From Rhodanobacteraceae bacterium (GTDB lineage Bacteria; Pseudomonadota; Gammaproteobacteria; Xanthomonadales; SZUA-5): a stretch of 59,215 nucleotides of DNA. Position numbers and translations under genes: made by a program. Below the pieces are notes generated by a model. It ran no database searches and was not told where the DNA came from. It saw only the letters and a program-made list of their open reading frames with translations. The stretch lies in contig JADKFD010000041.1 in NCBI GenBank assembly GCA_016717705.1, positions 1 through 59,215 on the forward strand, given 5' to 3'. Of the stretch, positions 30,198 to 39,559 are shown in pieces (position 1 is the stretch's first letter; each line of letters begins with the position of its first letter).

Positions 30198-31649
30198 TCA
30201 GCGCAGTCGCAACTGCTGTCCCACTTTCAAGGTGTAATTGGGCCCGCGGATGCCGTTCAGGGCGGCGATTTCCTTGACGCTGCTGCAGCGGGTGCGCCGG
30301 GCGATGGCCGCCAGGGTGTCGCCGCGGCGTACTTTGTAGCCGACCTGGGTCGGTCCTTCCGGACTCTTCGCTTCCTGCAGCGCGGCAATGCGGGCGAGAA
30401 ATTCGGGATTGCGGCAGCGCATGGCATAGGCATCGATCAGCGCGATCGGCACGCGGATCGGGGTACCGACGGATAGCCGCTGATCGGCCGGCAGACGCGG
30501 ATTGAGGTTGCGCAGTGTGCGGAACCAACCCTCAGGTCGTGCATCCTGTCCCAGGCAGATCGACAGCTCAGCCAGGGATTGCTCGGCCTCCAGCTTGAGC
30601 ACGCTGAGAGTGGCGTCGAAGCGCGGAAATTGCAGTCCGTACTCCTCCGGGTGCAGGAACAGGTATGCGGCGGCCAGCACCATGGGAACGTAGTCGCGGG
30701 TCTCCGCCGGCAGCGCGAAATAGATGCGCTCGGACCAGAAGCCGCGTCCGGGGTTCTGCTTTGCCAGCCGTTGCATCCGTCCTTCACCACCGTTGTAGGC
30801 CGCCAGCGTCAGTTCCAGATTGTCATTGAAGATGCGCAACTGCTCTTCGATGTAACGCACGTTCGCCGCGGCGACCAGCGCCGGATCGAGGCGCTCGTCG
30901 AACCCGCTGCCGCCCAGGCCAAAGCGGCGTGCCGTGGCCGGCATGAACTGCAGCGGCCCGGCTGCGCCGGCGCGCGAATACACATGCACCTTGCCGGCCG
31001 ATTCCTTGGCCAGGATCGCGAACAGCAAGGCCTCGGGCAGCCCGGCCTTCTGATACGCCGGATACATGTCGCCGCGCAGGTACTGATAGTTGACCCAGGC
31101 TTCGATCAACTGCGGCCGCATCCAGGTGAGCCAGTCCTCCAGCGCCGCACGCACGGGTTCATTGAGCACGATCAGATCGCGCATGTCCTTGCCACGCAGC
31201 AGGCGCACCGAGCGCTCGACCTGCGGCAATTGACGCGGCGACCGCACCTCGTCGCCCGCTTCGTCGGTCGCCACCATGCCGTCGTCGGCGTAGTCATCCC
31301 AGCCAGCGGTGACGCTCTGCAGGCGCACCAGCACCACGAAGGCGCCGACGAAACGCTCGCTCTCGCAGCCGGGTGTAGTCGCACACTGCAGTGCCGCCGC
31401 TTCGATGTCGCCCAGCGCGGTGCGCATGGCGTCGCGACCGTCGCGCGGACTGCCGGAACGGATCAGTTCCAGGCCGCTCTGAAACTGCGAGGTGGCCACA
31501 CCGATACGGTCGTACAGCGCTGCGACCGCGGCCTCGTCGGCAGCGGGCGCGGCTGCGACCTGATTCTTTGGCGCGCGCTCAGGCGTGCTGGCGCATCCAG
31601 CCAACAGGCCCAGCCACGCCGCGCACATTCCCCCTGTGATGGAACGCAT
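30198..31649 (-). CDS. Membrane-bound lytic murein transglycosylase (MltD-like) with LysM
   Basis: The enzyme would cleave the glycan strands of peptidoglycan with 1,6-anhydro product formation. The 483-residue protein starts with a lipoprotein signal (lipobox LAGC, Cys near residue 19). It has an N-terminal helical region and a C-type SLT domain near residues 190-330 with catalytic Glu in LLFAILAKESAGKVHVYSRA, GPLQFMPATARRFGL and LTLAAYNGGEGRM. A single LysM sits at the C-terminus (YKVRRGDTLAAIARRTRC to VGQQLRLR). E. coli MltD has two LysM repeats; here there is one complete copy, plus a weak LysM-like stretch near residues 380-410. Confidence 0.9.
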   Translation of the reverse strand: MRSITGGMCAAWLGLLAGCASTPERAPKNQVAAAPAADEAAVAALYDRIGVATSQFQSGLELIRSGSPRDGRDAMRTALGDIEAAALQCATTPGCESERFVGAFVVLVRLQSVTAGWDDYADDGMVATDEAGDEVRSPRQLPQVERSVRLLRGKDMRDLIVLNEPVRAALEDWLTWMRPQLIEAWVNYQYLRGDMYPAYQKAGLPEALLFAILAKESAGKVHVYSRAGAAGPLQFMPATARRFGLGGSGFDERLDPALVAAANVRYIEEQLRIFNDNLELTLAAYNGGEGRMQRLAKQNPGRGFWSERIYFALPAETRDYVPMVLAAAYLFLHPEEYGLQFPRFDATLSVLKLEAEQSLAELSICLGQDARPEGWFRTLRNLNPRLPADQRLSVGTPIRVPIALIDAYAMRCRNPEFLARIAALQEAKSPEGPTQVGYKVRRGDTLAAIARRTRCSSVKEIAALNGIRGPNYTLKVGQQLRLR

Positions 31650-31877
31650 GCAGTTGAGTTCATCTTCGCACTTGATGCAGGGACACTAGCGGGCGGCTGC
31701 CGAGGCGGCAATGTGGCGCAGGGGTGAACGGCAAAGCCGTGAAAGCCGGGGCGTCAAGGGGCGCGGCCCTCTTTCGCTGCTTGACGGTTTGGCCTGTTTC
31801 TCCCATTTTCCCTTCACCTTTCACGTTTCCCGTCGCGACAGCCGATAATGCCCATCTCGCCTCCAACCCCAAGCCCC

Positions 31878-32882
31878 ATGTCCTCCAACTCCCGCTATCC
31901 CCTCACCCGCCCGCGCCGCATGCGTTTCGACGACTTCTCGCGCCGCCTGATGCGAGAAAACACGCTCACCGCCGCCGATCTGATCTGGCCGGTATTCGTC
32001 ACCGAGGGGCAGGGTCAGCGCGAGGCGGTCAAGTCGATGCCGGGCGTCGATCGCATGTCGATCGACGAACTCGTGCGCGAGGCGACGGGCGTCCACGCAC
32101 TGGGCGTCCCGGCCGTGGCGATCTTTCCGGTCACCCCGCCCAAGGCGAAATCGCTGGACGGCGCCGAAGCCTGGAATCCGGACGGATTGGCGCAGCGCGC
32201 GGTGCGCGCACTCAAGGCCGCGCTGCCGACGCTCGGGGTGATCACCGATGTGGCGCTCGACCCGTTCACCACCCATGGCCAGGACGGCATCATCGATGCG
32301 GCCGGCTACGTGCTGAACGACATCACCGTCGACGCGCTGGCCAAGCAGGCGCTGTCGCACGCCCAGGCTGGCGCCGACATGGTGGCGCCGTCGGACATGA
32401 TGGATGGCCGCGTCGGCGCCATGCGCGCGGCGCTGGAAGCCGCCGGCCACGTCAATACGCGCATCCTGGCCTATTCGGCCAAGTACGCGTCGAGCTTCTA
32501 CGGCCCGTTCCGCGACGCCGTCGGCTCGGCCGGCAACCTCGGCAAGGGCAACAAGTACACCTACCAGATGGACCCGGCCAACAGCGACGAAGCGCTGCGC
32601 GAAGTCGCCCTCGACATCGCCGAAGGCGCCGACATGGTGATGATCAAGCCGGGCATGCCTTATCTGGATATCGTGCGTCGCGTGAAGGACCGCTTCGGCA
32701 TGCCCACCGCCGTGTATCAGGTCAGCGGCGAGTACGCGATGCTCAAGGCCGCCAGTCAGAACGGCTGGCTCGACGAGCGCGCCGTCGTCATGGAATCGTT
32801 GCTGGCCTTCAAACGCGCCGGGGCCGACGCCATCCTGACCTATTTCGCGCCGCAGGCAGCGCGCTGGCTCGGCGAGCGCTAG
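31878..32882 (+). CDS. hemB: Delta-aminolevulinic acid dehydratase (porphobilinogen synthase)
   Basis: HemB condenses two aminolevulinate molecules to porphobilinogen in heme synthesis. From ATG 31878 the product is 334 residues; an ATG ten codons upstream (31848) is also open. The RPRRMRFDDFSRRLMRENTL start, the allosteric metal region, the two active-site lysines (SAKYASSFYGPFRDA and MVMIKPGMPYLD) and the C-terminal SGEYAML block are present. The active-site region reads ITDVALDPFTTHGQDGI, with Asp/Thr in place of the zinc cysteines, so the enzyme is of the Mg2+-dependent type. The sequence upstream (31700-31860) has a T/C-rich repeat and no gene. Confidence 0.96.
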   Translation: MSSNSRYPLTRPRRMRFDDFSRRLMRENTLTAADLIWPVFVTEGQGQREAVKSMPGVDRMSIDELVREATGVHALGVPAVAIFPVTPPKAKSLDGAEAWNPDGLAQRAVRALKAALPTLGVITDVALDPFTTHGQDGIIDAAGYVLNDITVDALAKQALSHAQAGADMVAPSDMMDGRVGAMRAALEAAGHVNTRILAYSAKYASSFYGPFRDAVGSAGNLGKGNKYTYQMDPANSDEALREVALDIAEGADMVMIKPGMPYLDIVRRVKDRFGMPTAVYQVSGEYAMLKAASQNGWLDERAVVMESLLAFKRAGADAILTYFAPQAARWLGER

Positions 32883-32885
32883 GCC

Positions 32886-34178
32886 CTAGACCACCAGCAC
32901 CGGCGCGAAACCGCCGCCCGGTGTGCGGAAATTGGTGGTCTGCCCGCTGTAGATGCGCGCGGCCAGCAACTGGATCTGGCCATCGAAGGTGTAGGCGCGC
33001 AGATCGAACTTGAGGTCGCCCCGGGTGCCGTCGACGTCGATCAGGCGCTCGCCCGGCGGCACCAGGGCCTGGGCCACGAATTCTCCGCTGAGAATCTGCG
33101 CGAACACGCGCCGCGTCAGCTTGTCGCCACGATAGGTGGCCTTGCCGCCATAGCCGGCAACCGGTTTGAAGAACCAGTGTTTGCGCGAGGCCCAAAGAAC
33201 GTCGGCATCGCCTGCCCCGACCAGGCGCGTCGGCGGCACCACAGATTGCAGCAATCGGCGGTCGGCCGCACTGACGCCCCAATCGGCGAGCAGTGCATCG
33301 TCACTGAGCGTTACCAGATTGCGTTTGTCGGCATACAGGGCGTGCGCGCGCGGATGCGGGGTCAACACCACCGCGCCTGCAGCAAACGCCTCACGCAGCG
33401 CCGCATGACGCGGCTCGACCAGGTAGAAATCGGTCAGCCGGTTGTACACCAGGTCGATGACGCGGTCGCCGTGCCAGAGCCGCCCGTCATGCCATTGCAG
33501 TGCCTGTGCATCGACCACCTGCGCGGCAATCCCGTGGCGCATGGCCAGTTGCCGGAACAGCTCGAATTCGGGGGCCAGGTACTGCGATGGCGGATCATCA
33601 TCGACGATCGCCAGGTTGCCGATGGCCTGCTGCCCACGCTGGCTGCGCCATTCGGCGGCAAACATGTCGACGAAGCGCTGCTCCAGGCGCTCCGACGGAG
33701 CTTCGAAACTGAAGGCAGCATCCATCTCGGCGCAGCAGGCCCGTTGCGCGCGCGCCAACGCGAGGTTGAGCAGCGCGCCGCCGGCATTGGTGTTGATCTC
33801 GATGAGTCGCGGTCCGTCCGGTCCGAGATGGAAGTCGTAGCCCATGAATACCGACTTCGGGCCAAAATCATGCGCAGCGATGGCCGGCGCGCGCGCCAGG
33901 GACTGCGCCTGCCAGGGCGGCAGTGCCACCACGCGCTCGATCGCCGCGATCGCGGCAGTCATCGTCGCCGCCACCTCCGACGAAATGAACACCACCGTGG
34001 AGGCAAACAGATGCGGGCGCGTTTCGCGCAAGGATTGCGTCAGACCGGCCAGGGCAGGATCGCGCTCCAGTTGCTGGCGCAGGCGCTCGGGATCGAGCGT
34101 GCGGCAGGCGCAACCGGCGTTCAGCGCTTCCGCGCTGACCGTTGACCCCAGCAATTCCAGTGGATCGACGACCGACAT
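32886..34178 (-). CDS. ATP-grasp-like protein of unknown substrate
   Basis: From ATG 34178 (MSVVDPLELLGSTVSAEAL) it codes 430 residues; the longer open frame upstream is a shadow of the CDF gene. Features resembling the glutathionylspermidine-synthase/ATP-grasp style include PRLIEINTNAGGALLN near residue 130 (metal and ATP site), LTPHPRAHALYADKRNL, the HWFFKPVAGYGGKATYRGDK lysine loop, and GDLKFDLRAYTFDG. The nucleotide fold is credible; the substrate is unknown. It is convergent with hemB (3-base gap) and lies 11 bases behind the CDF gene, so the two may be cotranscribed. Confidence 0.75.
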   Translation of the reverse strand: MSVVDPLELLGSTVSAEALNAGCACRTLDPERLRQQLERDPALAGLTQSLRETRPHLFASTVVFISSEVAATMTAAIAAIERVVALPPWQAQSLARAPAIAAHDFGPKSVFMGYDFHLGPDGPRLIEINTNAGGALLNLALARAQRACCAEMDAAFSFEAPSERLEQRFVDMFAAEWRSQRGQQAIGNLAIVDDDPPSQYLAPEFELFRQLAMRHGIAAQVVDAQALQWHDGRLWHGDRVIDLVYNRLTDFYLVEPRHAALREAFAAGAVVLTPHPRAHALYADKRNLVTLSDDALLADWGVSAADRRLLQSVVPPTRLVGAGDADVLWASRKHWFFKPVAGYGGKATYRGDKLTRRVFAQILSGEFVAQALVPPGERLIDVDGTRGDLKFDLRAYTFDGQIQLLAARIYSGQTTNFRTPGGGFAPVLVV

Positions 34179-34189
34179 GGCGGTTGGTC

Positions 34190-35165
34190 CTAGTCTCCGC
34201 AGGGCTCGGTGAACGGCACGCGCACCACCTGGAGCGTGACGTGATCGATGTCGAAGTGGTGATGCAGCTCCTCGGTGGCGTGCACGTAGAAGGCATCGTC
34301 CGGATGGCCATCGGGCATCACCAGGTGCGCGGTCATCGCGATCTCGGTGGTACCCATCGCCCACACATGCAAGTCGTGCACGCGAGCCACCCCCGGTAGC
34401 GCCTGCAGCATGGCGCGCACCGCCGCCAGATCGACGCTGTCGGGCACGCCATCGAACAACAGGTGCAGCGACTGGCGGAACAGGCTCCAGGTGCCGATCA
34501 CGATGACTGCCGCGATGGCCAGACTGACCAGCGGATCGAGCCAGTTCCAGCCGAACCACAGCACCAGCCCACCGGCGATGACCACGCCGACCGAGACCAG
34601 CGCATCGGCCGCCATGTGCAGGAAGGCGCCGCGGATATTGAGATCGTGCTCGCGTCCGCGCATGAACAGCAGCGCCGTGGCCGTGTTGACGACGATGCCG
34701 ATGCCGGCGACCACCATCACCGTGCTACCGGCGATCGGCACTGGCGCGCTCAGCCGCTGCATTGCCTCCCAGACCAGCGCGCCCATCGCCACCAGCAGCA
34801 GCAGCGCATTGATGAAGGCCGCCAGGATGCTGGCGCGCTTCCAGCCATAGGTGTACCGCGCATCCGGCCGCAAACGCCCGGCCAGCGCCCACCCAAAAAC
34901 ACACAGAAACCTTACCATACCACTTAGCCAGCACCAGTCCGAGATGCATGCCGATCACAGGCATTCTGGGGGTGGTGTGGGCGTGGTGGGCGGCGTCGGC
35001 CAACCGAACGCGCCAAAGAATCGACCTGAATCAGCCCTCAAACCCTACCAGGCTTCGACACAGCCTGAGCGTCCTATCACCCCCGCCAGGCCAGGGTTGA
35101 GGCCAATGCCGATCGCGAAGGCGCGATTGAAATCCTTCGGCGCGTGGTGGTCGTGGTGGTGATGG
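34190..35165 (-). pseudogene. Cation diffusion facilitator transporter, N-terminal part scrambled
   Basis: CDF proteins export Zn2+, Co2+ or Cd2+ in exchange for protons. The intact part, 34190-34918, codes 242 residues: TYGWKRASILAAFINALLLL, the helix-5 metal motif HMAADALVSVGVV, SLHLLFDGVPD, and a C-terminal metal-binding domain with HDLHVWAMGTTEIAMTAH. The first two helices should lie upstream. Reading back, a His-rich start (HHHHDHHAPKDFNRAFAIG then IGLN) is recognisable near 35105-35165. Between 34919 and 35100 only fragments survive in changing frames, with in-frame stops, and the helix-2 HxxxD motif is not intact. Heavy local error or true decay would both explain it. Confidence 0.8.
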
Positions 35166-35900
35166 ATGTGTGGGAGCTCGATGGCCTCTGCAGCAACCAG
35201 CGACGCCAGGCTGTGCGATCAGCACCGGAATCACGATCCGAGGTCAGCACGGCGCGGGCGACGATGGCGCAAAGGCGAAGAGATATGCTGCTTCAGGCGC
35301 ACGCGACAGCGTGAACAGCGATGCCCGGTCACGCCAGGCCGCCAGGACACCGCAATGGCATGTCGCCGGAGAGTCGCGAAGACGTGACGGACGAACACCA
35401 GTGCCATGGAAAACGGCTTGACGCCCAGGCTGGCGCGCCAGTGCTGGCGGACTCGCTAGGAGGCGGGTTTTGCTGTTGAGGAGCGCGGGTTTATCCCGCC
35501 AACTGTGGCGACCAGATCGCGGGAAAAACCCGCTCCCACAGTCAAGCAGAGTATCGCGGGACAAGCCCGCTCCAGTCCCAGGCGCGCTTCATCGCGCTGA
35601 ACCAGCCTCATACCACCCCTTGCTGCGATTGACCACGCTACCGCAGTGCTCTCCTCGATGGGTGCGCGCGGCGGGTGAAGTGGCGCGCCGCCGATGACCC
35701 AAGCGCGCACGTTCGAAAACGAAACCGCCGTGACGATCCGCGGAGGCTGACAGCCCGGATCGATCTCGCTGACCGCCGAACAGCGATTCACCCCCGGCGG
35801 CGTCGACCGCTTTGTAAACCATGGCAACGCATGCCGGCGCCGCTGAGGCATCCGCCTACCCGCTCGCGCAGATGTCGACAAGCCCACAGCGGAGTAAGCG
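35166..35900. other. 735-base region without a supported gene
   Basis: No reading frame here resembles a known protein, and the longest (35456-35914, minus) covers REP sequence. The region holds the three REP units listed separately. The FG-GAP ribosome site GGAG (35890) is at its right end. Confidence 0.6.
35478..35575. repeat. Three REP units (GGGAGCGGGTTTNTCCCGCGA type)
   Basis: Units lie at 35478-35499, 35517-35541 and 35552-35575, the second and third inverted relative to the first. Each is a GC-rich hairpin with a GCGGG/CCCGC stem, the pattern common between genes in Xanthomonas and Lysobacter relatives. Confidence 0.8.
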
Positions 35901-37142
35901 ATGAAAGCGCACACCTGTCAGCAACTGGTCCTGGTCGCCACACTGCTGGCGCCGTTGACGACGCTGTCGGCGCAGGCGCTGCCGGCTGGCGTACGCCTGC
36001 AGCCTGACGGCGGTCGCACCGGCATCCTGTTCGGCACCGCGGTGTCGATTTCCGGTTCGAGTATCGCCACTGGCGCTGCCTTTGACGCCAACGGCATGTT
36101 CGGCGGCGCCGGATCGGTGTTCGTGCATGTGCGCGACGGCGGCGGCGCATGGACCCTGCAGCAGCGTCTGGTGGCGAACGATTCGGCCGCCAACGACAAC
36201 CTCGGCGCCTGGGTCGAGATTTTCGGCGACACCCTGTTCGCCTCGGCGCCGTCGAATGTGCCCACCGGCAGTCCAAAGTCCGGGGCGGTTTACGTGTTCC
36301 AGCGCAGCGCGGGCGTCTGGTCCCAGGTCGACAAACTGGTGCCGAATCCGGCCATCCAGGGCGCCAATTTCGGCCAACGCATGGCCGTCAATGACGAGTT
36401 CCTGCTACTCGGCGGGCTCAATGCCAGCAGCCAGCGCATCGTCCACGTCTATCAGCCAGTGGCCGGCGCCTGGCAGCAGACCGGCAGCTTCCAGCCCACC
36501 GGCGCGGGCTCCTTTGCCTCACACATCTCGCTGTGGAAGAAGACCGCGCTGGTCGGTGCCAACGGCGCCACCAATGCCAGTGCCGTCGCCACGGGCGCCG
36601 CCTATGTGTTCGACCACAACGGCAGCGCCTTCGCCCAGACGATCAAGCTGCTGGCTTCCGATGGTGCCTCTGGCGACGCGTTCGGATTCTCCGCCAGCCT
36701 GTGGGGCAAGCGCGCGGTGATTGGCGCATTTCAGGACGACATCGGCAACAACGTCAATCAGGGCTCCGCCTACGTCTTCGAACTGGGCGCGAATGGCTGG
36801 ACCGAAGTCGTCAAGCTGACCGCGCCTGACGGACTGGGCAATGACCAGTTCGGCAAGGACGTGCGGATCTGCGGCGACCGCATCTTCGTCGGCGCATCGC
36901 GCCGCGATGAAGGCGTCAATCCGGACCAGGGCGCGATGTACCGCTACGACCGCATCGGCGGTGTCTGGTCCTTCGTCGAAAAAGTCACGCTGGCGTCGCC
37001 GGGGCGATCGAACGCCCTGTACGGCGACCACATTGGTGTCGACGCGCAGGGTCTGGTGGTCGGCGCGCCCTTCATCAGCGAGTCCTACGCCTACAGCGGC
37101 GGCTGCAAGGTCGACGGCATCCACGCCGACAGCTTCGAGTGA
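35901..37142 (+). CDS. Secreted FG-GAP-repeat beta-propeller protein
   Basis: The 413-residue product has a signal peptide (residues 1-26, ending LSAQA) and about six to seven blade-like repeats. These share a segment such as LFGTAVSISGSSIATGAAF, NLGAWVEIFGDTLFASAPS, AFGFSASLWGKRAVIGAFQ or QFGKDVRICGDRIFVGASR, each followed by an AYVF or MYRYD strand. This is the FG-GAP/integrin-alpha-like propeller, often a surface or secreted adhesive protein. It ends in VDGIHADSFE, resembling the short acidic DGFE-type ending of many secreted proteins of Xanthomonadales. No enzymatic residues are seen. The ribosome site GGAG lies 8 bases before the ATG. Confidence 0.82.
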   Translation: MKAHTCQQLVLVATLLAPLTTLSAQALPAGVRLQPDGGRTGILFGTAVSISGSSIATGAAFDANGMFGGAGSVFVHVRDGGGAWTLQQRLVANDSAANDNLGAWVEIFGDTLFASAPSNVPTGSPKSGAVYVFQRSAGVWSQVDKLVPNPAIQGANFGQRMAVNDEFLLLGGLNASSQRIVHVYQPVAGAWQQTGSFQPTGAGSFASHISLWKKTALVGANGATNASAVATGAAYVFDHNGSAFAQTIKLLASDGASGDAFGFSASLWGKRAVIGAFQDDIGNNVNQGSAYVFELGANGWTEVVKLTAPDGLGNDQFGKDVRICGDRIFVGASRRDEGVNPDQGAMYRYDRIGGVWSFVEKVTLASPGRSNALYGDHIGVDAQGLVVGAPFISESYAYSGGCKVDGIHADSFE

Positions 37143-37146
37143 GCGA

Positions 37147-38721
37147 TCAGGCAGCCTGCGCCAGATCGGCCGGCGCCGATTGCCGGATCAGATGATCGAA
37201 TGCGCTCAAGGCCGCCTTGGAACCCTCGCCCATCGCGATCACGATCTGCTTGTAGGGCACGGTGGTCGCGTCGCCCGCTGCAAACACGCCGGGCAACGAC
37301 GTCTGGCAGCGGTCGTCGATGACGATTTCGCCGCGTGGCGACAGCTCGATGCTGCCCTTCAGCCACTCGGTGTTGGGCAGCAAACCGATCTGCACGAAGA
37401 TGCCCTCAAGTTCAAGCCGGTGCATTTGGCCGCCGTTGCGATCCTGGTAGCTCAGCCCGTCGACCTTGCGGCCATCGCCGTGAACTTCGGTGGTCTTTGC
37501 CGAGGTGATCACGCGCACATTCGGCAGGCTGCGCAGCTTGCGCTGCAGCACCTCGTCGGCGCGCAACTGGCTGTCGAACTCGATCAGCGTCACCTGCTTG
37601 ACGATGCCGGCCAGGTCAATGGCCGCCTCGACTCCCGAATTGCCACCGCCGATCACCGCGACGCGCTTGCCCTTGAACAGCGGGCCGTCGCAATGCGGGC
37701 AGTAGGCCACGCCCTTGTTGCGGTACTGGTCCTCGCCGGGCACGTTCATCTGCCGCCAGCGTGCGCCGGTCGACAGCACCACGCTACGCGCGCGCAGGGT
37801 GGCGCCACTGGCCAGATCGATCTCCAGCAGATCGCCCTTGCGGCGCAGCGCGCTGGCCCGCTGCAAGTCCATGATGTCCACGTCGTAGCTGCGCACATGC
37901 TGTTCCATCGCGCTGGCCAGTTTCGGGCCCTCGGTCTCGGTCACCGAGATGAAGTTCTCGATGCCCATGGTGTCCAGCACCTGGCCGCCAAAGCGCTCGG
38001 ACACCACGCCAGTGCGGATGCCTTTGCGCGCGGCATAGATCGCCGCTGCCGCGCCGGCCGGGCCACCGCCCACCACCAGCACATCGAAGGTGTCCTTGCG
38101 CTGCAATGCCGCTGCTGCACGCGCCGCCGCACCGGTGTCGAGCTTGGCCAGAATCTGCTCCAGGCTCATCCGCCCCTGGCCGAACAGCGTTCCATTCAGA
38201 TAAACGCTGGGCACTGCCATGATCTGACGTGCTTCGACTTCCGCCTGATTCAACGCGCCGTCGATCGCCACATGCCGGATGCGCGGATTGAGCACGCTGA
38301 TCGTGTTCAGCGCCTGCACCACGTCCGGACAGTTCTGGCACGACAGCGAGTAGTAGGTCTCGAACAGGAACTCGCCCTCAAGCGCAGCAATCTGGCGCAC
38401 CTGCTCCGCGCTGATTTTCGGTGGATGGCCGCCGACCTGCAGCAAGGCCAACACCAGTGACGTGAATTCGTGGCCGAGCGGAATGCCGGCAAAGCGCACG
38501 CCGACATCGGTACCGGTTCGCTGGATCTGAAACGAGGGCCGGCGAGCGTCGTCATCGGCGCGACGCACCTCGATCAGGTTCGACAAGCCGGCCAGTTCCT
38601 GCAACAGCGCGTCCAGCTCGCGCGACTTGGCACTGTCATCGAGCGAGGCCACCAGTTCGATCGGCAGCACCAGTTTCTGCAGATAGGTCCGCAGCTGCGA
38701 TTTCAGATTGGCATCCAACAT
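37147..38721 (-). CDS. ahpF: Alkyl hydroperoxide reductase subunit F
   Basis: AhpF moves electrons from NADH through FAD and two disulfides to AhpC. From ATG 38721 (AGGAG upstream) it codes 524 residues. An N-terminal double thioredoxin fold carries SLSCQNCPDVVQ near residue 128. A thioredoxin-reductase-like module follows, with the FAD motif VVGGGPAGAAAAIYAARKG near residue 212, the redox motif VAYCPHCDGPLFKGK, the NAD(P)H motif GGGNSGVEAAIDLAG, and the closing FAD motif GVFAAGDATTVPYKQ. Length and order match E. coli AhpF. It lies 205 bases downstream of ahpC, across four hairpins that probably reduce read-through. Confidence 0.97.
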   Translation of the reverse strand: MLDANLKSQLRTYLQKLVLPIELVASLDDSAKSRELDALLQELAGLSNLIEVRRADDDARRPSFQIQRTGTDVGVRFAGIPLGHEFTSLVLALLQVGGHPPKISAEQVRQIAALEGEFLFETYYSLSCQNCPDVVQALNTISVLNPRIRHVAIDGALNQAEVEARQIMAVPSVYLNGTLFGQGRMSLEQILAKLDTGAAARAAAALQRKDTFDVLVVGGGPAGAAAAIYAARKGIRTGVVSERFGGQVLDTMGIENFISVTETEGPKLASAMEQHVRSYDVDIMDLQRASALRRKGDLLEIDLASGATLRARSVVLSTGARWRQMNVPGEDQYRNKGVAYCPHCDGPLFKGKRVAVIGGGNSGVEAAIDLAGIVKQVTLIEFDSQLRADEVLQRKLRSLPNVRVITSAKTTEVHGDGRKVDGLSYQDRNGGQMHRLELEGIFVQIGLLPNTEWLKGSIELSPRGEIVIDDRCQTSLPGVFAAGDATTVPYKQIVIAMGEGSKAALSAFDHLIRQSAPADLAQAA

Positions 38722-38777
38722 GGTTTGGCTCCTAGACGGCACGTGATCAGGGTGGTACTCGCGGTAAGGCGAAAGGC

Positions 38778-38879
38778 AGCGGAGCAAGCTCCGCTCTACC
38801 AGAGCAGTGGGCCGGCGAGGCATTGGAGGCCGAGCTTGCTCGGCTTGGGCCCACGTGAAACGCAGCGGAGCCAAAGCCG
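38778..38879. repeat. Cluster of three GC-rich hairpins between ahpC and ahpF
   Basis: Hairpins of 8, 7 and 9 bp occur at 38778-38795 (AGCGGAGC/GCTCCGCT), 38829-38844 (GCCGAGC/GCTCGGC) and about 38860-38886 (GCAGCGGAG/CTCCGCTGC). The sequence style matches small intergenic repeats. In the ahpC-ahpF transcript they would be stable RNA stems that could lower the level of ahpF relative to ahpC. Confidence 0.7.
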
Positions 38880-38893
38880 CTCCGCTGCACAGA

Positions 38894-38920
38894 TCCGGCG
38901 CCGGCAGGGCCGGCGCCGGA
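38894..38920 (-). terminator. Strong hairpin just after ahpC
   Basis: A perfect 12-bp stem with a 3-base loop (TCCGGCGCCGGC type) starts 6 bases beyond the ahpC stop. No T run follows, so it is an attenuating or RNA-stabilising hairpin rather than a full intrinsic terminator. Confidence 0.6.
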
Positions 38921-38926
38921 CAGAGC

Positions 38927-39490
38927 TCAGATCTTGCCCACCAGGTCGAGCGACGGGGCCAGCGTGGCCTCGCCTTCCTGCCACTTGGCCGGGCACACTT
39001 CGCCCGGATGCGAGGCGACGTACTGCGCCGCCTTGACCTTGCGCAGCAGTTCGCTGGCATCGCGGCCGATACCGCCGGCAGTGATCTCGACGATCTGGAT
39101 GCGGCCGTTCGGATCGACCACGAAGGTGCCGCGGTCGGCCAGGCCGGCCTCTTCGATCATCACGTCGAAGTTGCGCGAGATGGCGGCGGTGGGGTCACCG
39201 ACCATCACGTACTGGATCTTGCGAATCGTCTCGGACGTGTCGTGCCAGGCCTTGTGGGTGAAGTGGGTGTCGGTCGACACCGCGTAGATCTCGACCCCGA
39301 GACGCTGGAACTCGGCATAGTTGTCGGCGAGGTCGCCGAGCTCGGTCGGGCAAACGAAGGTGAAGTCGGCCGGGTAGAAGAACACGACCGACCACTTGCC
39401 CAGAAGATCGGCGTCGGACACGGCGATGAATTCGCCGTTCTGGTAAGCGGTCGCCTTGAACGGCTTGATTTCGCTGTTGATGAGAGACAT
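38927..39490 (-). CDS. ahpC: Alkyl hydroperoxide reductase subunit C (2-Cys peroxiredoxin)
   Basis: AhpC reduces organic hydroperoxides and H2O2 and is recycled by AhpF. The ATG at 39490 has AAGGAG upstream and gives the standard 187 residues. The peroxidatic cysteine is Cys47 in FTFVCPTELGD and the resolving cysteine Cys166 in GEVCPAKW; the catalytic Thr and Arg surroundings (YPADFTF, FVVDPNGRI) are present. The gene starts the ahpC-ahpF unit and has an OxyR-like site 70-106 bases upstream. Confidence 0.98.
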   Translation of the reverse strand: MSLINSEIKPFKATAYQNGEFIAVSDADLLGKWSVVFFYPADFTFVCPTELGDLADNYAEFQRLGVEIYAVSTDTHFTHKAWHDTSETIRKIQYVMVGDPTAAISRNFDVMIEEAGLADRGTFVVDPNGRIQIVEITAGGIGRDASELLRKVKAAQYVASHPGEVCPAKWQEGEATLAPSLDLVGKI

Positions 39491-39559
39491 GGCGTAGCTC
39501 CTTGGGGATGGGTGAACTCGATTGATGCGCAGGCTAGCGATCCATGCTGCATTGCACAA

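Noticed and set aside
35478..35575. Possible CRISPR array
   Set aside because: The units are inverted hairpins of REP type with unequal spacing, not direct repeats, and no cas gene is present. No other CRISPR-like array was seen in the window.
35456..35914. 152-codon minus-strand frame in the region left of the FG-GAP gene
   Set aside because: Its C-terminal 40 codons are REP sequence and the rest lacks motifs or a ribosome site.
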